From the NCBI GenBank assembly GCA_030431095.1, contig JAUIJU010000001.1, positions 62,001 to 126,000 of the forward strand: a stretch of DNA of 64,000 nucleotides, in the 5' to 3' direction. The notes below the pieces were generated by a model, which was not told the origin of the DNA, searched no databases, and worked only from the letters and a program-made list of their open reading frames with translations. The position numbers and the translations under genes were made by a program. Source of the stretch: Gammaproteobacteria bacterium (GTDB lineage: Bacteria > Pseudomonadota > Gammaproteobacteria > Xanthomonadales > SZUA-36). Below, piece after piece: positions 45,232-54,864 of the stretch (within the stretch, counting starts at the first letter, position 1; each line of letters starts with the position of its first letter).

Positions 45232-45608
45232 CAGTCGGGCTCCATGATGGCCGCACGTCCGCCATCGAGCACCAGGCGCCGAAGTTCGTCCAGTGGCCGG
45301 TCGCGGTAGTTCCAGGCGCGGATCAGCATGGGCAAGTTCAGGCCGCTGATCAGGGCGCTGTGCGCCGGCACCGAACGTCGCGCCCGGTTGCACGGCGTGG
45401 CTCCAGGCAGATCGGTGAGTATCAGGACGCCGTCACCGCGGTCCAGGTCCGCCAGGCGGCCAGGCAGGCGCGGTCGCGGGTCCCCGGTTCCCGAATCCAG
45501 CTCGGTGATCATCACCTCTTCGAGCGATGTGTCGAGTATCTCCGCAGCACGGTCGCGCATGGCGGTGGCGATGCCCGGATGAGTGACCAGGACAATGGTG
45601 ACGCTCAT
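45231..45608 (-). CDS. PTS fructose/mannose-type EIIA component
   Basis: 125 aa. TIVLVTHPGIA places the phospho-acceptor at His10, and GVLILTDLPGATPCNRARR matches the conserved DLFGGTPxN part of the EIIA(Man) family. No EIIB, EIIC or EIID is found nearby, so a regulatory role as phosphate sink of the local HPr relay is more likely than sugar uptake. This gene is regularly found between rapZ and ptsH in related gammaproteobacteria and betaproteobacteria. Overlaps rapZ by 4 nt. Confidence 0.9.
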   Translation of the reverse strand: MSVTIVLVTHPGIATAMRDRAAEILDTSLEEVMITELDSGTGDPRPRLPGRLADLDRGDGVLILTDLPGATPCNRARRSVPAHSALISGLNLPMLIRAWNYRDRPLDELRRLVLDGGRAAIMEPD

Positions 45609-46477
45609 GGGGACAACTCCCGGTGGTGCAGCATGACTTCCGGAAACTGCTTGCGGAGCCGGTCGACCAGCTGTTCAGCCAGGTACACCGAGCGGTGCCG
45701 TCCGCCCGTGCAGCCGATACCGATCGTGACGAAACTGCGGTGCGCCGCCTCGTGGCTGGGCAGCCACCGGTGCAGGAAGGCGAGGATGTCGTCACCGAGC
45801 TGGGAGACCATGGGTTCCTGTTCCAGCCATTCGCCGACTTCGCCGTCGCGCCCGGTCAGTGGGCGCAGTTCGTCGCTCCAATGGGGATTGGGCAGGCAAC
45901 GCACGTCAAACAGGTAGTCCACGTCCGCCGGTACGCCGCCCTTGAAACCGAAGGACTGCACGACCACGGTCATGCTGTCGGTGTCAGGACCCACGCGCCG
46001 CCAGGTCTGGTGGGTCAGCTGGTGGATGTTGAGATCGGAGGTGTCGATCTCCCAGTCGGCGACGCGACGAATCGGCTCCAGGAGCTGGCGCTCTTTCTCG
46101 ATCGACGAGGCCAGCGCACCTTCGCCCTGGGCCAGGGGATGGCGCCGCCGGGTCTCCCCGTAGCGCCGCAGCAACACGTCGTCGCGCGCGCCGAGAAACA
46201 GCAGTTGGGTGCGCACGCCGGCCGCGCGCAGGCCGTCCAGCCAGGCGGGAATGTCGCCCAGGTCCAGCCCGGGCGCACGCACATCCATGCCCAGCGCGAC
46301 CTTGCCGTAGACATCCGGCTCGGCTTCGATATGGGCCGCGAAATCGTGCATCAACGAAGCCGGCAGATTGTCGATACAGTGGTAACCCATGTCCTCCAGC
46401 GCCTTCAGCGCGGTGGATTTTCCGGCGCCGGACAGGCCGCTGACGATAATGACGTGCTGTGCATTGCGGGAGGCCAT
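45605..46477 (-). CDS. rapZ: RNase adapter protein RapZ
   Basis: 290 aa. Walker A GLSGAGKS (14-21), then ALEDMGYHCIDNLPASL, and the C-terminal RNA-binding half with VTIGIGCTGGRHRSVYLAE. In E. coli RapZ directs RNase E to the sRNA GlmZ and so tunes glucosamine-6-phosphate synthase to envelope precursor demand. Starts 3 nt after hprK. Confidence 0.95.
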   Translation of the reverse strand: MASRNAQHVIIVSGLSGAGKSTALKALEDMGYHCIDNLPASLMHDFAAHIEAEPDVYGKVALGMDVRAPGLDLGDIPAWLDGLRAAGVRTQLLFLGARDDVLLRRYGETRRRHPLAQGEGALASSIEKERQLLEPIRRVADWEIDTSDLNIHQLTHQTWRRVGPDTDSMTVVVQSFGFKGGVPADVDYLFDVRCLPNPHWSDELRPLTGRDGEVGEWLEQEPMVSQLGDDILAFLHRWLPSHEAAHRSFVTIGIGCTGGRHRSVYLAEQLVDRLRKQFPEVMLHHRELSP

Positions 46478-46480
46478 GTC

Positions 46481-47443
46481 TCAATCCTCCCAGTTCGCGT
46501 GCTGGCCGCGCAGAATCCGCGAATGTCGTTCGATAAAGGCTGTGGCGGCATCGTAACCTTTCATCCGCAGCATGAAATCACGCACCGCCGCCTCGGCGAT
46601 GACCGCCATGTTGCGCCCGGCCAGGACCGGCAGGGTGAGGGTCGGAATGCTCAGACCCAGAACTTCCTGCGTGCCGGCGTCGCCGCGCAGGCGGTCGATG
46701 TCCTCCGGGGCGCGTCCGCCGTCCGGCAGGTCGAGGTTGATGATCAGGCGCAGAAATTTGTTTAGCTTGATGGCCGCGTCACCGAACATCTCGCGGACGT
46801 TAAGCACGCCCAGCCCGCGCACTTCCAGGCAGTCCTGCAGGGCCTCGGGGCAGGAACCGTCGACGATCTCGGGCGAAATCTGGGTGAACTCGGGCGCATC
46901 GTCGGCGATCAAGCGGTGGCCGCGGGTGAGCAGCTCCAGCGCCAGTTCGCTTTTGCCGCTGCCTGAACCACCGGTGATCAGCACGCCGATGGTGAATATT
47001 TCCATGAAGACGCCGTGCAGGTTACAACGCCGGGCCAGGACCCGTGAGATGTGGTATTGCAGATAGTTGACCAGGTCGTAGCTCGATTTGCTGGACTTCA
47101 ACAGGGGCTTGCCTGCGACTTCGGCCGCGCGGCACAGGTCGCGCGGAACGTCCAGGCTGCCCCCGACCACGGCCGCAATCAGCTGACCGTCGAACATTCG
47201 CGCCAGGGTAGCGTCGCGTTCGGCTGGCGTCAGCGCCTCGAGATAGTCCAGTTCTTCAATGCCCAGGACCTGCACGCGGTTCGGATGGATCAGGTTGAGG
47301 TAGCCGGCCAGGGCAGGGCGTGCGGACATGTCGTCCTCGCTGAGCAGCGTGTCTTCGCCGTGATCGCGCCCGGCGACCCAGTGCAGGTCGAGGCGGTCAT
47401 TCAGGTGCTGGAACAGGTCCCGGGCTGTCAGGGTGCGCGTCAC
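46481..47443 (-). CDS. hprK: HPr kinase/phosphorylase
   Basis: 320 aa from GTG 47443 (MTRTLTARDLFQ), 11 nt after the ptsN stop; the open frame further upstream runs through ptsN in another frame. NLHGVFMEIF has the catalytic His143, GGSGSGKSELALE (158-170) is the P-loop, RLIADDAPEF follows, and EVRGLGVLNVREMFG is the HprK signature. It phosphorylates HPr on Ser46 and reverses it. Present in proteobacteria of this group without catabolite-control protein CcpA. Confidence 0.94.
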   Translation of the reverse strand: MTRTLTARDLFQHLNDRLDLHWVAGRDHGEDTLLSEDDMSARPALAGYLNLIHPNRVQVLGIEELDYLEALTPAERDATLARMFDGQLIAAVVGGSLDVPRDLCRAAEVAGKPLLKSSKSSYDLVNYLQYHISRVLARRCNLHGVFMEIFTIGVLITGGSGSGKSELALELLTRGHRLIADDAPEFTQISPEIVDGSCPEALQDCLEVRGLGVLNVREMFGDAAIKLNKFLRLIINLDLPDGGRAPEDIDRLRGDAGTQEVLGLSIPTLTLPVLAGRNMAVIAEAAVRDFMLRMKGYDAATAFIERHSRILRGQHANWED

Positions 47444-47454
47444 CAGCCCGACAA

Positions 47455-47910
47455 TCAGTGACGGGTCTGGGACAGCAGCTGGACCAGCTCGCTGGCGTCG
47501 CCGGCGTCGCGAAGCTTTTGCAGCAATTCGTCGTCGCTGAATTTCTCGGCAATTTCCGCCAGCAGTTTCAGGTGGTCGGTCGTGCAGTGTTCGGGCACCG
47601 CCAGCGCGAACAACAGGTCGACGGGCTTGCCGTCGACGGCGTCGTAGGCCAGGGGTTTGGCCAGGCGAATGAACACCGCCTGCACCCGCGAAGAGCCGCT
47701 GACGCGCCCGTGGGGGATTGCGACGCCCTTGCCCAGCCCGGTGCTTCCCAGGCGCTCCCTGGCGCACAGGCTCTCGAACACCTCGCGGGCGTTCAGGCTC
47801 TCGTCTTCACGGGCCAGGGCCTTGCTGATCACTTCCAGCAGGCGCTTTTTACTGCTGGTTCGAACCTGCGGAAGAACGCTTTCCGCGCTGATCAAATCAT
47901 CGACTAGCAT
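47455..47910 (-). CDS. ptsN: Nitrogen regulatory PTS protein EIIA-Ntr
   Basis: 151 aa. The phospho-acceptor is His67 in GLGKGVAIPHGRV; PVDLLFALAVPEHCTTDHLKLLAEIAEKFSDDEL is the usual later segment. It relays PTS state to nitrogen, potassium and envelope regulation. It follows hpf by 42 nt, the conserved rpoN-hpf-ptsN order. Confidence 0.95.
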   Translation of the reverse strand: MLVDDLISAESVLPQVRTSSKKRLLEVISKALAREDESLNAREVFESLCARERLGSTGLGKGVAIPHGRVSGSSRVQAVFIRLAKPLAYDAVDGKPVDLLFALAVPEHCTTDHLKLLAEIAEKFSDDELLQKLRDAGDASELVQLLSQTRH

Positions 47911-47952
47911 GTTGTGATTATTCCGGCGATGGCCCTGATTTCAGCGCGACGT

Positions 47953-48276
47953 TCAGGCTTCCGTGTCGAGGTGCGCGGGCTTCGTGTGGTGGTGGTTGCG
48001 GAGTTTGTCCTTGAGTCGGCGTACCTGGCGGTCCATTTTGTCCGACAGGCCGTCGATCGCGGCGTACATGTCTTCCGAAGTTTCGGTCGCAAACAGCTTG
48101 CGGCCGCCGGCATTCACCGTGGCCTCGGCGATCTGGTCCAGTTTCTCGACGTTCAGGATCACGTCGACGGACACCACCTGGTCGAAATGACGGGAAAGTC
48201 GTTGCAACTTTTCGGTCGCGTAGGCCCGCAGGGCCGGGGTGACTTCCACGTGGTGTCCGGTGATGGTCATTTGCAT
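47953..48276 (-). CDS. hpf: Ribosome hibernation promoting factor (short HPF)
   Basis: 107 aa, the short HPF/YhbH type without the C-terminal dimerisation domain of long HPF. MTITGHHVEVTPALRAYATEKLQRLSRHF and LFATETSEDMYAAIDGLSDKMDRQVRRLKDKL fit the S30AE family. It binds the decoding centre of idle ribosomes and promotes 100S formation. AGGAG lies 9 nt upstream of the ATG. The 185-bp gap to rpoN carries TATAGA (48420-48425, minus strand), a possible promoter with a leader of about 140 nt. Confidence 0.94.
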   Translation of the reverse strand: MQMTITGHHVEVTPALRAYATEKLQRLSRHFDQVVSVDVILNVEKLDQIAEATVNAGGRKLFATETSEDMYAAIDGLSDKMDRQVRRLKDKLRNHHHTKPAHLDTEA

Positions 48277-48461
48277 AGGATGTGCTCCTGGTGGTCAACA
48301 GGGATTGGCCCTGCCGACGCGGCCGGCTACGCCGTTTCGCGACGGCCCGGGCGGACGATCGACGCCAGGTTCGGTGGCGACCTGCCCCTTGTTGCCTCGT
48401 CGAAGTCCTTAACCCTGATTCTATACCCCGTTCCCTGACTTGCCCAGTCTGGCCGGCGCAC

Positions 48462-49913
48462 TCAGTCGCGACGGGCGGACAGGCGACGCCAGGCCTTGCG
48501 GCGATCACTGCTCGATCCAATGCCCAGGGATTCCCGGTACTTGGCGACCGTGCGGCGTGCCGCGAGGATGCCGGTTTCCTCGAGCAGCCGGGACAACTCC
48601 TGGTCGCTCAGCGGTTTGCCGGGCGGCTCTGCCGCAATCAGGCTGGCCAGCCGTGCCTTGACCGAGGTGGCGCTGACCTCACCGCCGTCGGTGGTCTGCA
48701 CATGGCTGGAAAAGAAGTACTTGAGTTCGAACAGCCCGCGTGGCGTGAGCATGTACTTGCGTGTGGTCGCGCGCGAAACGGTGGATTCGTGTACGCCCGC
48801 GACTTCGGCGATGTCCTTGAGAATCAGCGGCCGCATGGCGATTTCGCCGTGTTCCAGGAAGCCCTGCTGGGCGTCCACGATGCTCTGTGAAACGGTGAGC
48901 AGGGTCCGGTTGCGCAATTCCAGGCTGGACATCAGCCAGCGCGCCTCCTGCAGGCGGCCTTCCAGGTATTTTTTGTCCTCGCTGCCCCCGGATTTGCGCA
49001 GCAGCTGAACGTAGTACTTGTTCAGTTTCAGCTGTGGATCGTTGTCGGGGCTGAGCGCGGTGATCCACTTGCCGTCCACCTGGCGCACGTACACGTCCGG
49101 CACCAGGTATTCGTCGGCGCGATTGTCATAGCGTGCACCGGGCCGGGGTTCCAGGTCACGGATCAGGTCGATTGCCGTCTCCAGTCGCTCGGCGCCCACG
49201 CCGAGGTCCGCGGCCAGGCCTTCGTGATCGCCGGCCACGATGTAGTCCAGGTAATCCCGGGCCACGCGCCGGGCCAGGTCCAGGCCGGGTGTCGAGCCCG
49301 GTAATACGGACAGTTGCACCTGGATGCATTCGGCGGGATCGCGCGTGGCCACGCCCACCGGCTCCATGCGCTGGATACGCTGTAGCACGGCTTCCACCTG
49401 GTGGGGTTCCACGACGTGTTCCGGCACCAGGCTGGCGGCGATTTCCTCCACCGTGTCCAGCAGGTAGCCGTCTTCGTCCAGGGCGAACACCACTGCTGCC
49501 GCAACGGCCGCATCCACCTCGTTGAACTGCCCCAGGCTGACCTGGAACAACAGGTGTTCGCGCAGCGTGTCGCCCGAGGTATCTTCGATCTGCGCGTCCC
49601 GGTCGCCGGTGAAGGCCTGGGGTTCGCCCCATTGCTCCGACATGCCGGCGTCCTCGCCCCAGTCGTCGGCGCTGTCGAAGCGATCGGCTTCGTACTCTTC
49701 GCCGCCGCTCTCGGTTTCCCAGTCGGACTCGCCGCCGTCGGCGGCATCATCACCGCTGTCCGCGCGCTCCAGCAGGGGATTGGCTTCGATGGTTTCCTGG
49801 AGGTACTCGCGCAGTTCGATGCGGGTGAGCTGCAACAGTCGAATGGCCTGCTGCAGCTGAGGCGCCAGCGCCAGCTTCTGGGTGAGTCTCAGTTGTAGGG
49901 ACTGGTCGACCAT
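48462..49913 (-). CDS. rpoN: RNA polymerase sigma-54 factor
   Basis: 483 aa. The Gln/Leu-rich region I (LRLTQKLALAPQLQQAIRLLQL) binds activators, an acidic region II lies about 55-115, and the C-terminus holds the helix-turn-helix segment HESTVSRATTRKYMLTPRG and the RpoN box ARRTVAKYRE (about 452-461). It serves enhancer-dependent promoters (-24/-12). Starts 8 nt after lptB, at the end of the Lpt block. Confidence 0.96.
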   Translation of the reverse strand: MVDQSLQLRLTQKLALAPQLQQAIRLLQLTRIELREYLQETIEANPLLERADSGDDAADGGESDWETESGGEEYEADRFDSADDWGEDAGMSEQWGEPQAFTGDRDAQIEDTSGDTLREHLLFQVSLGQFNEVDAAVAAAVVFALDEDGYLLDTVEEIAASLVPEHVVEPHQVEAVLQRIQRMEPVGVATRDPAECIQVQLSVLPGSTPGLDLARRVARDYLDYIVAGDHEGLAADLGVGAERLETAIDLIRDLEPRPGARYDNRADEYLVPDVYVRQVDGKWITALSPDNDPQLKLNKYYVQLLRKSGGSEDKKYLEGRLQEARWLMSSLELRNRTLLTVSQSIVDAQQGFLEHGEIAMRPLILKDIAEVAGVHESTVSRATTRKYMLTPRGLFELKYFFSSHVQTTDGGEVSATSVKARLASLIAAEPPGKPLSDQELSRLLEETGILAARRTVAKYRESLGIGSSSDRRKAWRRLSARRD

Positions 49914-49921
49914 GCCGGGGG

Positions 49922-50640
<719 letters not shown>

Positions 50641-50644
<4 letters not shown>

Positions 50645-51246
50645 GGTGATTCGCTGTCGTCGTCCGCGGCCGCTTCCGGTGCGTCTTCCGGCGGCAATTC
50701 CTCGTCGCGGTCGCCCAGCTCGCTGGCGACCTCGGGCTCCATGCGGATGCTGATGCGCCCGTCCCCGGTCTGCGAGCCGGCGCCCGAACCTTCGAAGTGC
50801 TGCTGGTCCAGGTCGTAGGTGAGGGTCTCGCCGCTGATGTGGTACTGCGGATGGTTCACGTCGCCGTTGCCGGCCAGCTCCACCTTGCCCGCGGCGACCT
50901 GGTAGGTGATGGTGTCCGCTTCGGCCTGCACCAGCCCCTGCTGTTCGATTTCCTGCTCCAGGCGGGCGGGTTCTCCGCGGAACACGATCATTTGCACCCG
51001 CCCATCGGCCTTCGTGACCTCGGCGCGGTCGGCCATGATGTGCAGGGTTCCCTGGCGTATCTCCACACGGCCGCTGAGCACGGTAGTGCCGTCGCCCAGT
51101 GAGCCCTGGGTGTCGTCCGCGTTGACCTCAAGCGGTTGCTGCCGGTCGGTCTCGAGTGCAAGCACCGCGGGCGCGGTCAGGACAACCAGCAGGCAGGTGA
51201 GACCTGCCCGGTATCCGAGGCCAGGAAATTCATTGCGGGAGGACAT
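50641..51246 (-). CDS. lptA: LPS transport periplasmic protein LptA
   Basis: 201 aa from ATG 51246, chosen because it places a normal signal peptide ([15 protein letters not shown]) at the N-terminus; the open frame upstream runs through lpt[41 protein letters not shown] begins the OstA beta-jellyroll. The acidic tail ([16 protein letters not shown]) is longer than in E. coli. It bridges LptC and LptD across the periplasm. Overlaps lptC by 17 nt. Confidence 0.93.
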
Positions 51247-51796
51247 AAACCCCTTCGACATCGTTTTCCAGATGAAATTCGTTGTTGAGCATGTCGACCT
51301 GGAAGCCGCGGGCCCGGAGTTCGCCCGCCGGGTCGGCCAGGCGCACGGATTCCGGTGAGCGGGCGATTCGGCTCTCGACCAGGAGCGTGACGTTGCGGCT
51401 GTCGATGTCCATGCGTTGCGCTGGGGTGTCACCGTCGCGTTCGAGTCGGACCATGCCGCCGAGGAATACTTCCTCCTGATCGTCGCTGATGACGGCCATC
51501 TCGGCCATGATATTCCAAAGAAAGCCCTCGTGTCGCACCTGCAGGCGTGGATTTTCGACGCGGCCGATGTTGGTCGCCGCCTCGTTGGTCAATCGAGGCG
51601 CCCATAGGCGCAGCGCCGGCGCACCCTGTTCGTCGTACGCGCGCATGTCGAAGTTCTCTAGGGCATAGTCGAGACGGGTATCCAGGCCCTCGATCGGCCC
51701 TTCCGGTCCACCGTCACCATCCCGCGTCAGCCAGAACGTGGTGCCGGCCAGCAGGCCCGCGAGCAGCAGACCTCGGCGCGTGGAGCGGGACATCAT
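51230..51796 (-). CDS. lptC: LPS export system protein LptC
   Basis: 188 aa from ATG 51796 (a second ATG follows at 51793). One N-terminal membrane anchor (RRGLLLAGLLAGTTFWL), then the OstA-like domain ([54 protein letters not shown]). It receives LPS from LptB2FG and passes it to LptA. Located 13 nt after kdsC. Confidence 0.9.
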   Translation of the reverse strand: MMSRSTRRGLLLAGLLAGTTFWLTRDGDGGPEGPIEGLDTRLDYALENFDMRAYDEQGAPALRLWAPRLTNEAATNIGRVENPRLQVRHEGFLWNIMAEMAVISDDQEEVFLGGMVRLERDGDTPAQRMDIDSRNVTLLVESRIARSPESVRLADPAGELRARGFQVDMLNNEFHLENDVEGVYVLPQ

Positions 51797-51809
51797 GCCG
51801 GCTCGGCCC

Positions 51810-52346
51810 TCATGCGCCGTAGTGGGCAAGCAGGGGCGCCAGCGCGCCCTGCGCCTCGAGTATCAGTTCGCACAGTTCGCGCACCGCACCCATGCCACCC
51901 TCGCGCCGGGTCACCCAGTGGCAGCGCTCACGGACGTCGGCGCCGGCGCCGGGCACGGAGACGGCAAGACCGACGCGCAACAGCACCGGCAGGTCGATCC
52001 AGTCGTCCCCGGCGTAGCAGACCTCTTCGTCGCAACGCCCGGTTCGCTCCAGCAGGTCCAGGTAGGCGTCCAGTTTGTCGTCACGGCCCTGGTAGACGTG
52101 TTCGATGCCCAGGCTGGCTGCCCGGTCGGCGACGATGCGTGACGCGCGGCCGGTGATCAGGGCCAGCTCGACACCGGCGCGCTGCAGCGCCTTGAGGCCC
52201 AGCCCGTCGCGCGTGGAGAAGGCCTTGATTTCGTTGCCCTGGTTGTCGAAATAGAGGCGCCCGTCGGTGAGTACGCCGTCGACGTCCAGTGCGAGCAGTC
52301 GAACGCGTGCGGCGCGTTCCAGCAGCAGGGGGTCGTGACGCGACAT
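51810..52346 (-). CDS. kdsC: 3-deoxy-D-manno-octulosonate 8-phosphate phosphatase
   Basis: 178 aa HAD phosphatase without cap domain. LLALDVDGVLTDGRLYF carries nucleophile Asp21 and Asp23; LALITGRAS is motif II and YAGDDWIDLPVLLRVG motif IV. It releases Kdo from Kdo-8-phosphate. It directly abuts kdsD with no spacer. Confidence 0.95.
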   Translation of the reverse strand: MSRHDPLLLERAARVRLLALDVDGVLTDGRLYFDNQGNEIKAFSTRDGLGLKALQRAGVELALITGRASRIVADRAASLGIEHVYQGRDDKLDAYLDLLERTGRCDEEVCYAGDDWIDLPVLLRVGLAVSVPGAGADVRERCHWVTRREGGMGAVRELCELILEAQGALAPLLAHYGA

Positions 52347-53318
52347 TCAGACCACCCCCGCGCGGAGCAGGTCGTGAAAGTTCAGCACACCGGCCAGCGA
52401 TTCATTTTCGTCCAGCACCAGCAGCCCCTGGATCTTACGGTCCTGCATCAGCTGCACGGCCTCCACCGCCAGGGTGTCCGGGGCGATGGTCACCGGGTCT
52501 TCGCCCATGACCTCGCTGACCGAGATGTCGTGAGGGTCGATGCCCTGGCCCAGTGCGCGGCGCAGGTCACCGTCGGTGAACACCCCGGCCACGGCGCCGC
52601 TGTCGTCGACCACGGCCGTCATGCCCAGGCGTTTCTCGGAAATTTCCACGATGGCGTCGGTCACGGTGGCGCCCAGGCCCACCACGGGGATCTCTTCGCC
52701 CTGGTGCATCAGGTCGCGAATCCGGATCACCAGGCGGCGACCGAGCTGCCCCGCCGGGTGAGAGCGCGCAAAGTCTTCGCGGGTGAAACCACGGCTTTCC
52801 AGCAGGGCCACGGCCAGTGCGTCGCCCATGACCAGCGCTGCGGTGGTGCTCGAGGTTGGCGCCAATCCCAGTGGGCAGGCCTCTTCGCTGACCCGTACAT
52901 CCAGGTGCAGGTCGGCAAACTCGGCGAGATAGGACGCAGGGTTGCCGGTCATGGCGATCAGGTCGACGTCCAGGCGCTTGAGCAGTGGCAGCAGCTGGCG
53001 GGTTTCGTCGGTCTCGCCGGAATTGGACAGGATCAGCACGACGTCGTCGCCGGTGATCATGCCAAGGTCGCCGTGCGCGGCCTCGGCGGCGTGCACGAAA
53101 AATGCCGGCGTACCGGTGCTGGCCAGGGTAGCGGCGATCTTGCTGCCGATATGACCGGTCTTGCCGACGCCCAGCACCACGACGCGCCCACGGCAGGCGA
53201 GCATCGTGCGGCAGGCCGCCACGAAGGTGTCGTCCACGCGCTCGAGCAGTTCCGTCACGGCCCGGGCTTCGGTCTCGATGACTGCCCGCGCGAGTTGTTT
53301 CACGGCGTCTTCATTCAT
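52347..53318 (-). CDS. kdsD: D-arabinose 5-phosphate isomerase
   Basis: 323 aa. SIS domain (about 40-175; VVVLGVGKTGHIGSKIAATLASTGTPAFFVHAAEAAHGDLGMI, SNSGETDET) followed by two CBS units (about 205-320). It makes arabinose 5-phosphate for Kdo synthesis. TAAAAT ends six bases before the ATG, so the mRNA may start at the start codon. Confidence 0.95.
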   Translation of the reverse strand: MNEDAVKQLARAVIETEARAVTELLERVDDTFVAACRTMLACRGRVVVLGVGKTGHIGSKIAATLASTGTPAFFVHAAEAAHGDLGMITGDDVVLILSNSGETDETRQLLPLLKRLDVDLIAMTGNPASYLAEFADLHLDVRVSEEACPLGLAPTSSTTAALVMGDALAVALLESRGFTREDFARSHPAGQLGRRLVIRIRDLMHQGEEIPVVGLGATVTDAIVEISEKRLGMTAVVDDSGAVAGVFTDGDLRRALGQGIDPHDISVSEVMGEDPVTIAPDTLAVEAVQLMQDRKIQGLLVLDENESLAGVLNFHDLLRAGVV

Positions 53319-53324
53319 CCGGTC

Positions 53325-53330
53325 ATTTTA
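53325..53330 (-). promoter_or_regulatory. kdsD -10 box, leaderless arrangement
   Basis: TAAAAT on the minus strand is followed by GACCGG and then the kdsD ATG. The usual 6-7 base distance from -10 to transcript start would put the first base on the A of ATG. -35 is not convincing. Confidence 0.4.
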
Positions 53331-53355
53331 CCCCGGGACGGGGGAGCGGGCAGCC

Positions 53356-54339
53356 TCAGGCGCCCGCACTGGTGTCGCCGGCGCCCAGCCAGACCATGGC
53401 CTGGTAGCCCACGAAAATGAGCAGCAGCAGCGCACCGGCCGTTCGTCCGATGCGGCCCGGGCCCCGGAAATCCGACGCCAGCAGAAACATCAGCCCCGTC
53501 AACAGGAACATGACGGGGAAATCACGGCCCAGCACCATGCCCTGGACCTCGACCGGGCGGATGGTGGCGGCGATGCCCAGTACGCCCAGCAGGTTGAACA
53601 TGTTGGAACCGATGATGTTGCCGATGGCCAGGTCGTCTTCCTTGCGGAACGCGCTGGTCACGGCGGTGGCCAGTTCCGGCAGGCTGGTGCCGAAGGCCAC
53701 CACGGTCAGGCCGATCACGGTGTCGGACACACCCAGTGAGCGAGCAATGCCCACGGCGCCTTCCACCAGGAAGTGGGAGCTGGCGGGCAGGGCAATCAGG
53801 CTGATCAACAGCCAGAACACGGCCACGCGCGTGGGAATGTCGGTGGGAATCTCCGCCTCCAGTTCGCGCGCGAAGGGGTCGGTGGCGGGACGCTGCATGC
53901 CGAAGCGGACCAGCCAGGCGATCATGCCGAACAGGCAGCCCAGCAACAGCACGCCTTCCAGGCGGCTGAGATTCTGGTCGAGGGCCATGAACAGGCATAC
54001 CAGCATGATCAGCAGGAGCAGGGGGTATTCACGTTTCAGCGTGCTCGATTCCAGCCGCAGCGGATAGATTACTGCCGTGAAGCCGAGAATCAGCCCCATG
54101 TTGGCGATGTTCGAGCCGATGGCGTTGCCGACGGCCAGGCCCGAGTTTCCGCGGCTGGTGGCCACCGCTGAAACGACCAGCTCCGGTGCGGACGTGCCGA
54201 AGCCGACGATGACCAGGCCGATGATCAGGGGCGAAACGCCCAGATTGCGCGCGGTCGCCGAGGCCCCCGCCACCAGGCGGTCGGCCGCCCACACGAGCAG
54301 CAGGAAGCCGCCCACGAGCTGGATGAGGTTGACTAGCAC
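53356..54339 (-). CDS. Calcium/sodium antiporter (YrbG/CaxA family)
   Basis: 327 aa with ten to eleven hydrophobic segments and the two inverted alpha repeats of the Ca2+/cation antiporter family: GFGTSAPELVVS with GNAIGSNIANMGLILG, and AFGTSLPELATA with GNIIGSNMFNLLG. Inner-membrane exchange of Ca2+ for Na+ or H+ is expected. The start is GTG 54339. It is upstream of kdsD, the same order as yrbG-kdsD-kdsC in E. coli. Confidence 0.92.
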   Translation of the reverse strand: MLVNLIQLVGGFLLLVWAADRLVAGASATARNLGVSPLIIGLVIVGFGTSAPELVVSAVATSRGNSGLAVGNAIGSNIANMGLILGFTAVIYPLRLESSTLKREYPLLLLIMLVCLFMALDQNLSRLEGVLLLGCLFGMIAWLVRFGMQRPATDPFARELEAEIPTDIPTRVAVFWLLISLIALPASSHFLVEGAVGIARSLGVSDTVIGLTVVAFGTSLPELATAVTSAFRKEDDLAIGNIIGSNMFNLLGVLGIAATIRPVEVQGMVLGRDFPVMFLLTGLMFLLASDFRGPGRIGRTAGALLLLIFVGYQAMVWLGAGDTSAGA

Positions 54340-54428
54340 GAAGCGGTCCGTGGCGCGGAGGCCCGGGGGGCTGCGTGACCGGTGCAGGGGATGGGGTGAC
54401 GGGAGTGTTTCCGCCGGCGCGATTGCTC

Positions 54429-54434
54429 TAAAAT
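54429..54434 (+). promoter_or_regulatory. Candidate -10 box upstream of ibaG
   Basis: TAAAAT lies in the 172-bp divergent region, about 78 bases before ibaG, giving a leader of roughly 70 nt. No convincing -35 box at the standard distance. Confidence 0.35.
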
Positions 54435-54511
54435 GACGCTCTCCTGGTTGCTCCCGCCTGACGCATCGCGGCGCTTCCGCCGGGTCCGCCGTTACGACTG
54501 GACGCTAGTCT

Positions 54512-54748
54512 ATGGACAGCAAGACGATTGAGCAAATGATTCGGGCCGGCCTGCCCGGCGCCGAGGTTTCGGTGCGGGGTGACGACGGCGTCCACTTCGA
54601 GGCCGTGGTGATCAGCGCCGAATTCACCGGCAAGGCCACGCTGCAGCGACACCGGATGGTGTACGCCACCCTGGGTGACAAGATGGGCCACGAAATCCAC
54701 GCGCTGGGCCTGCGAACGCTGAGCCCGGAGGAGGGAGCACCGGGCTGA
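54512..54748 (+). CDS. ibaG: BolA family protein IbaG
   Basis: 78 aa. IEQMIRAGLPGAEVSVRGDDGVHFEAVVISAEFTGKATLQRHRMVYATLGDKM fits the BolA fold with the FxGkxxlqRHRmVY stretch. IbaG/YrbA works with monothiol glutaredoxins in Fe-S handling and acid response. In E. coli it sits before murA; here it is alone between caxA and the DUF3108 gene. The 116 bases after it hold nothing recognised. Confidence 0.92.
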   Translation: MDSKTIEQMIRAGLPGAEVSVRGDDGVHFEAVVISAEFTGKATLQRHRMVYATLGDKMGHEIHALGLRTLSPEEGAPG

Positions 54749-54864
54749 GCGCCACCATCGGGATCGCTGCGGAACAGTCGGACACGCCGGGATCCCATGA
54801 CCCTCGGGTGTCATCGCCCAACGTTTCCTGAGCCGGCAGCCCGGCGGCTGAACGGCCGTCGCGA

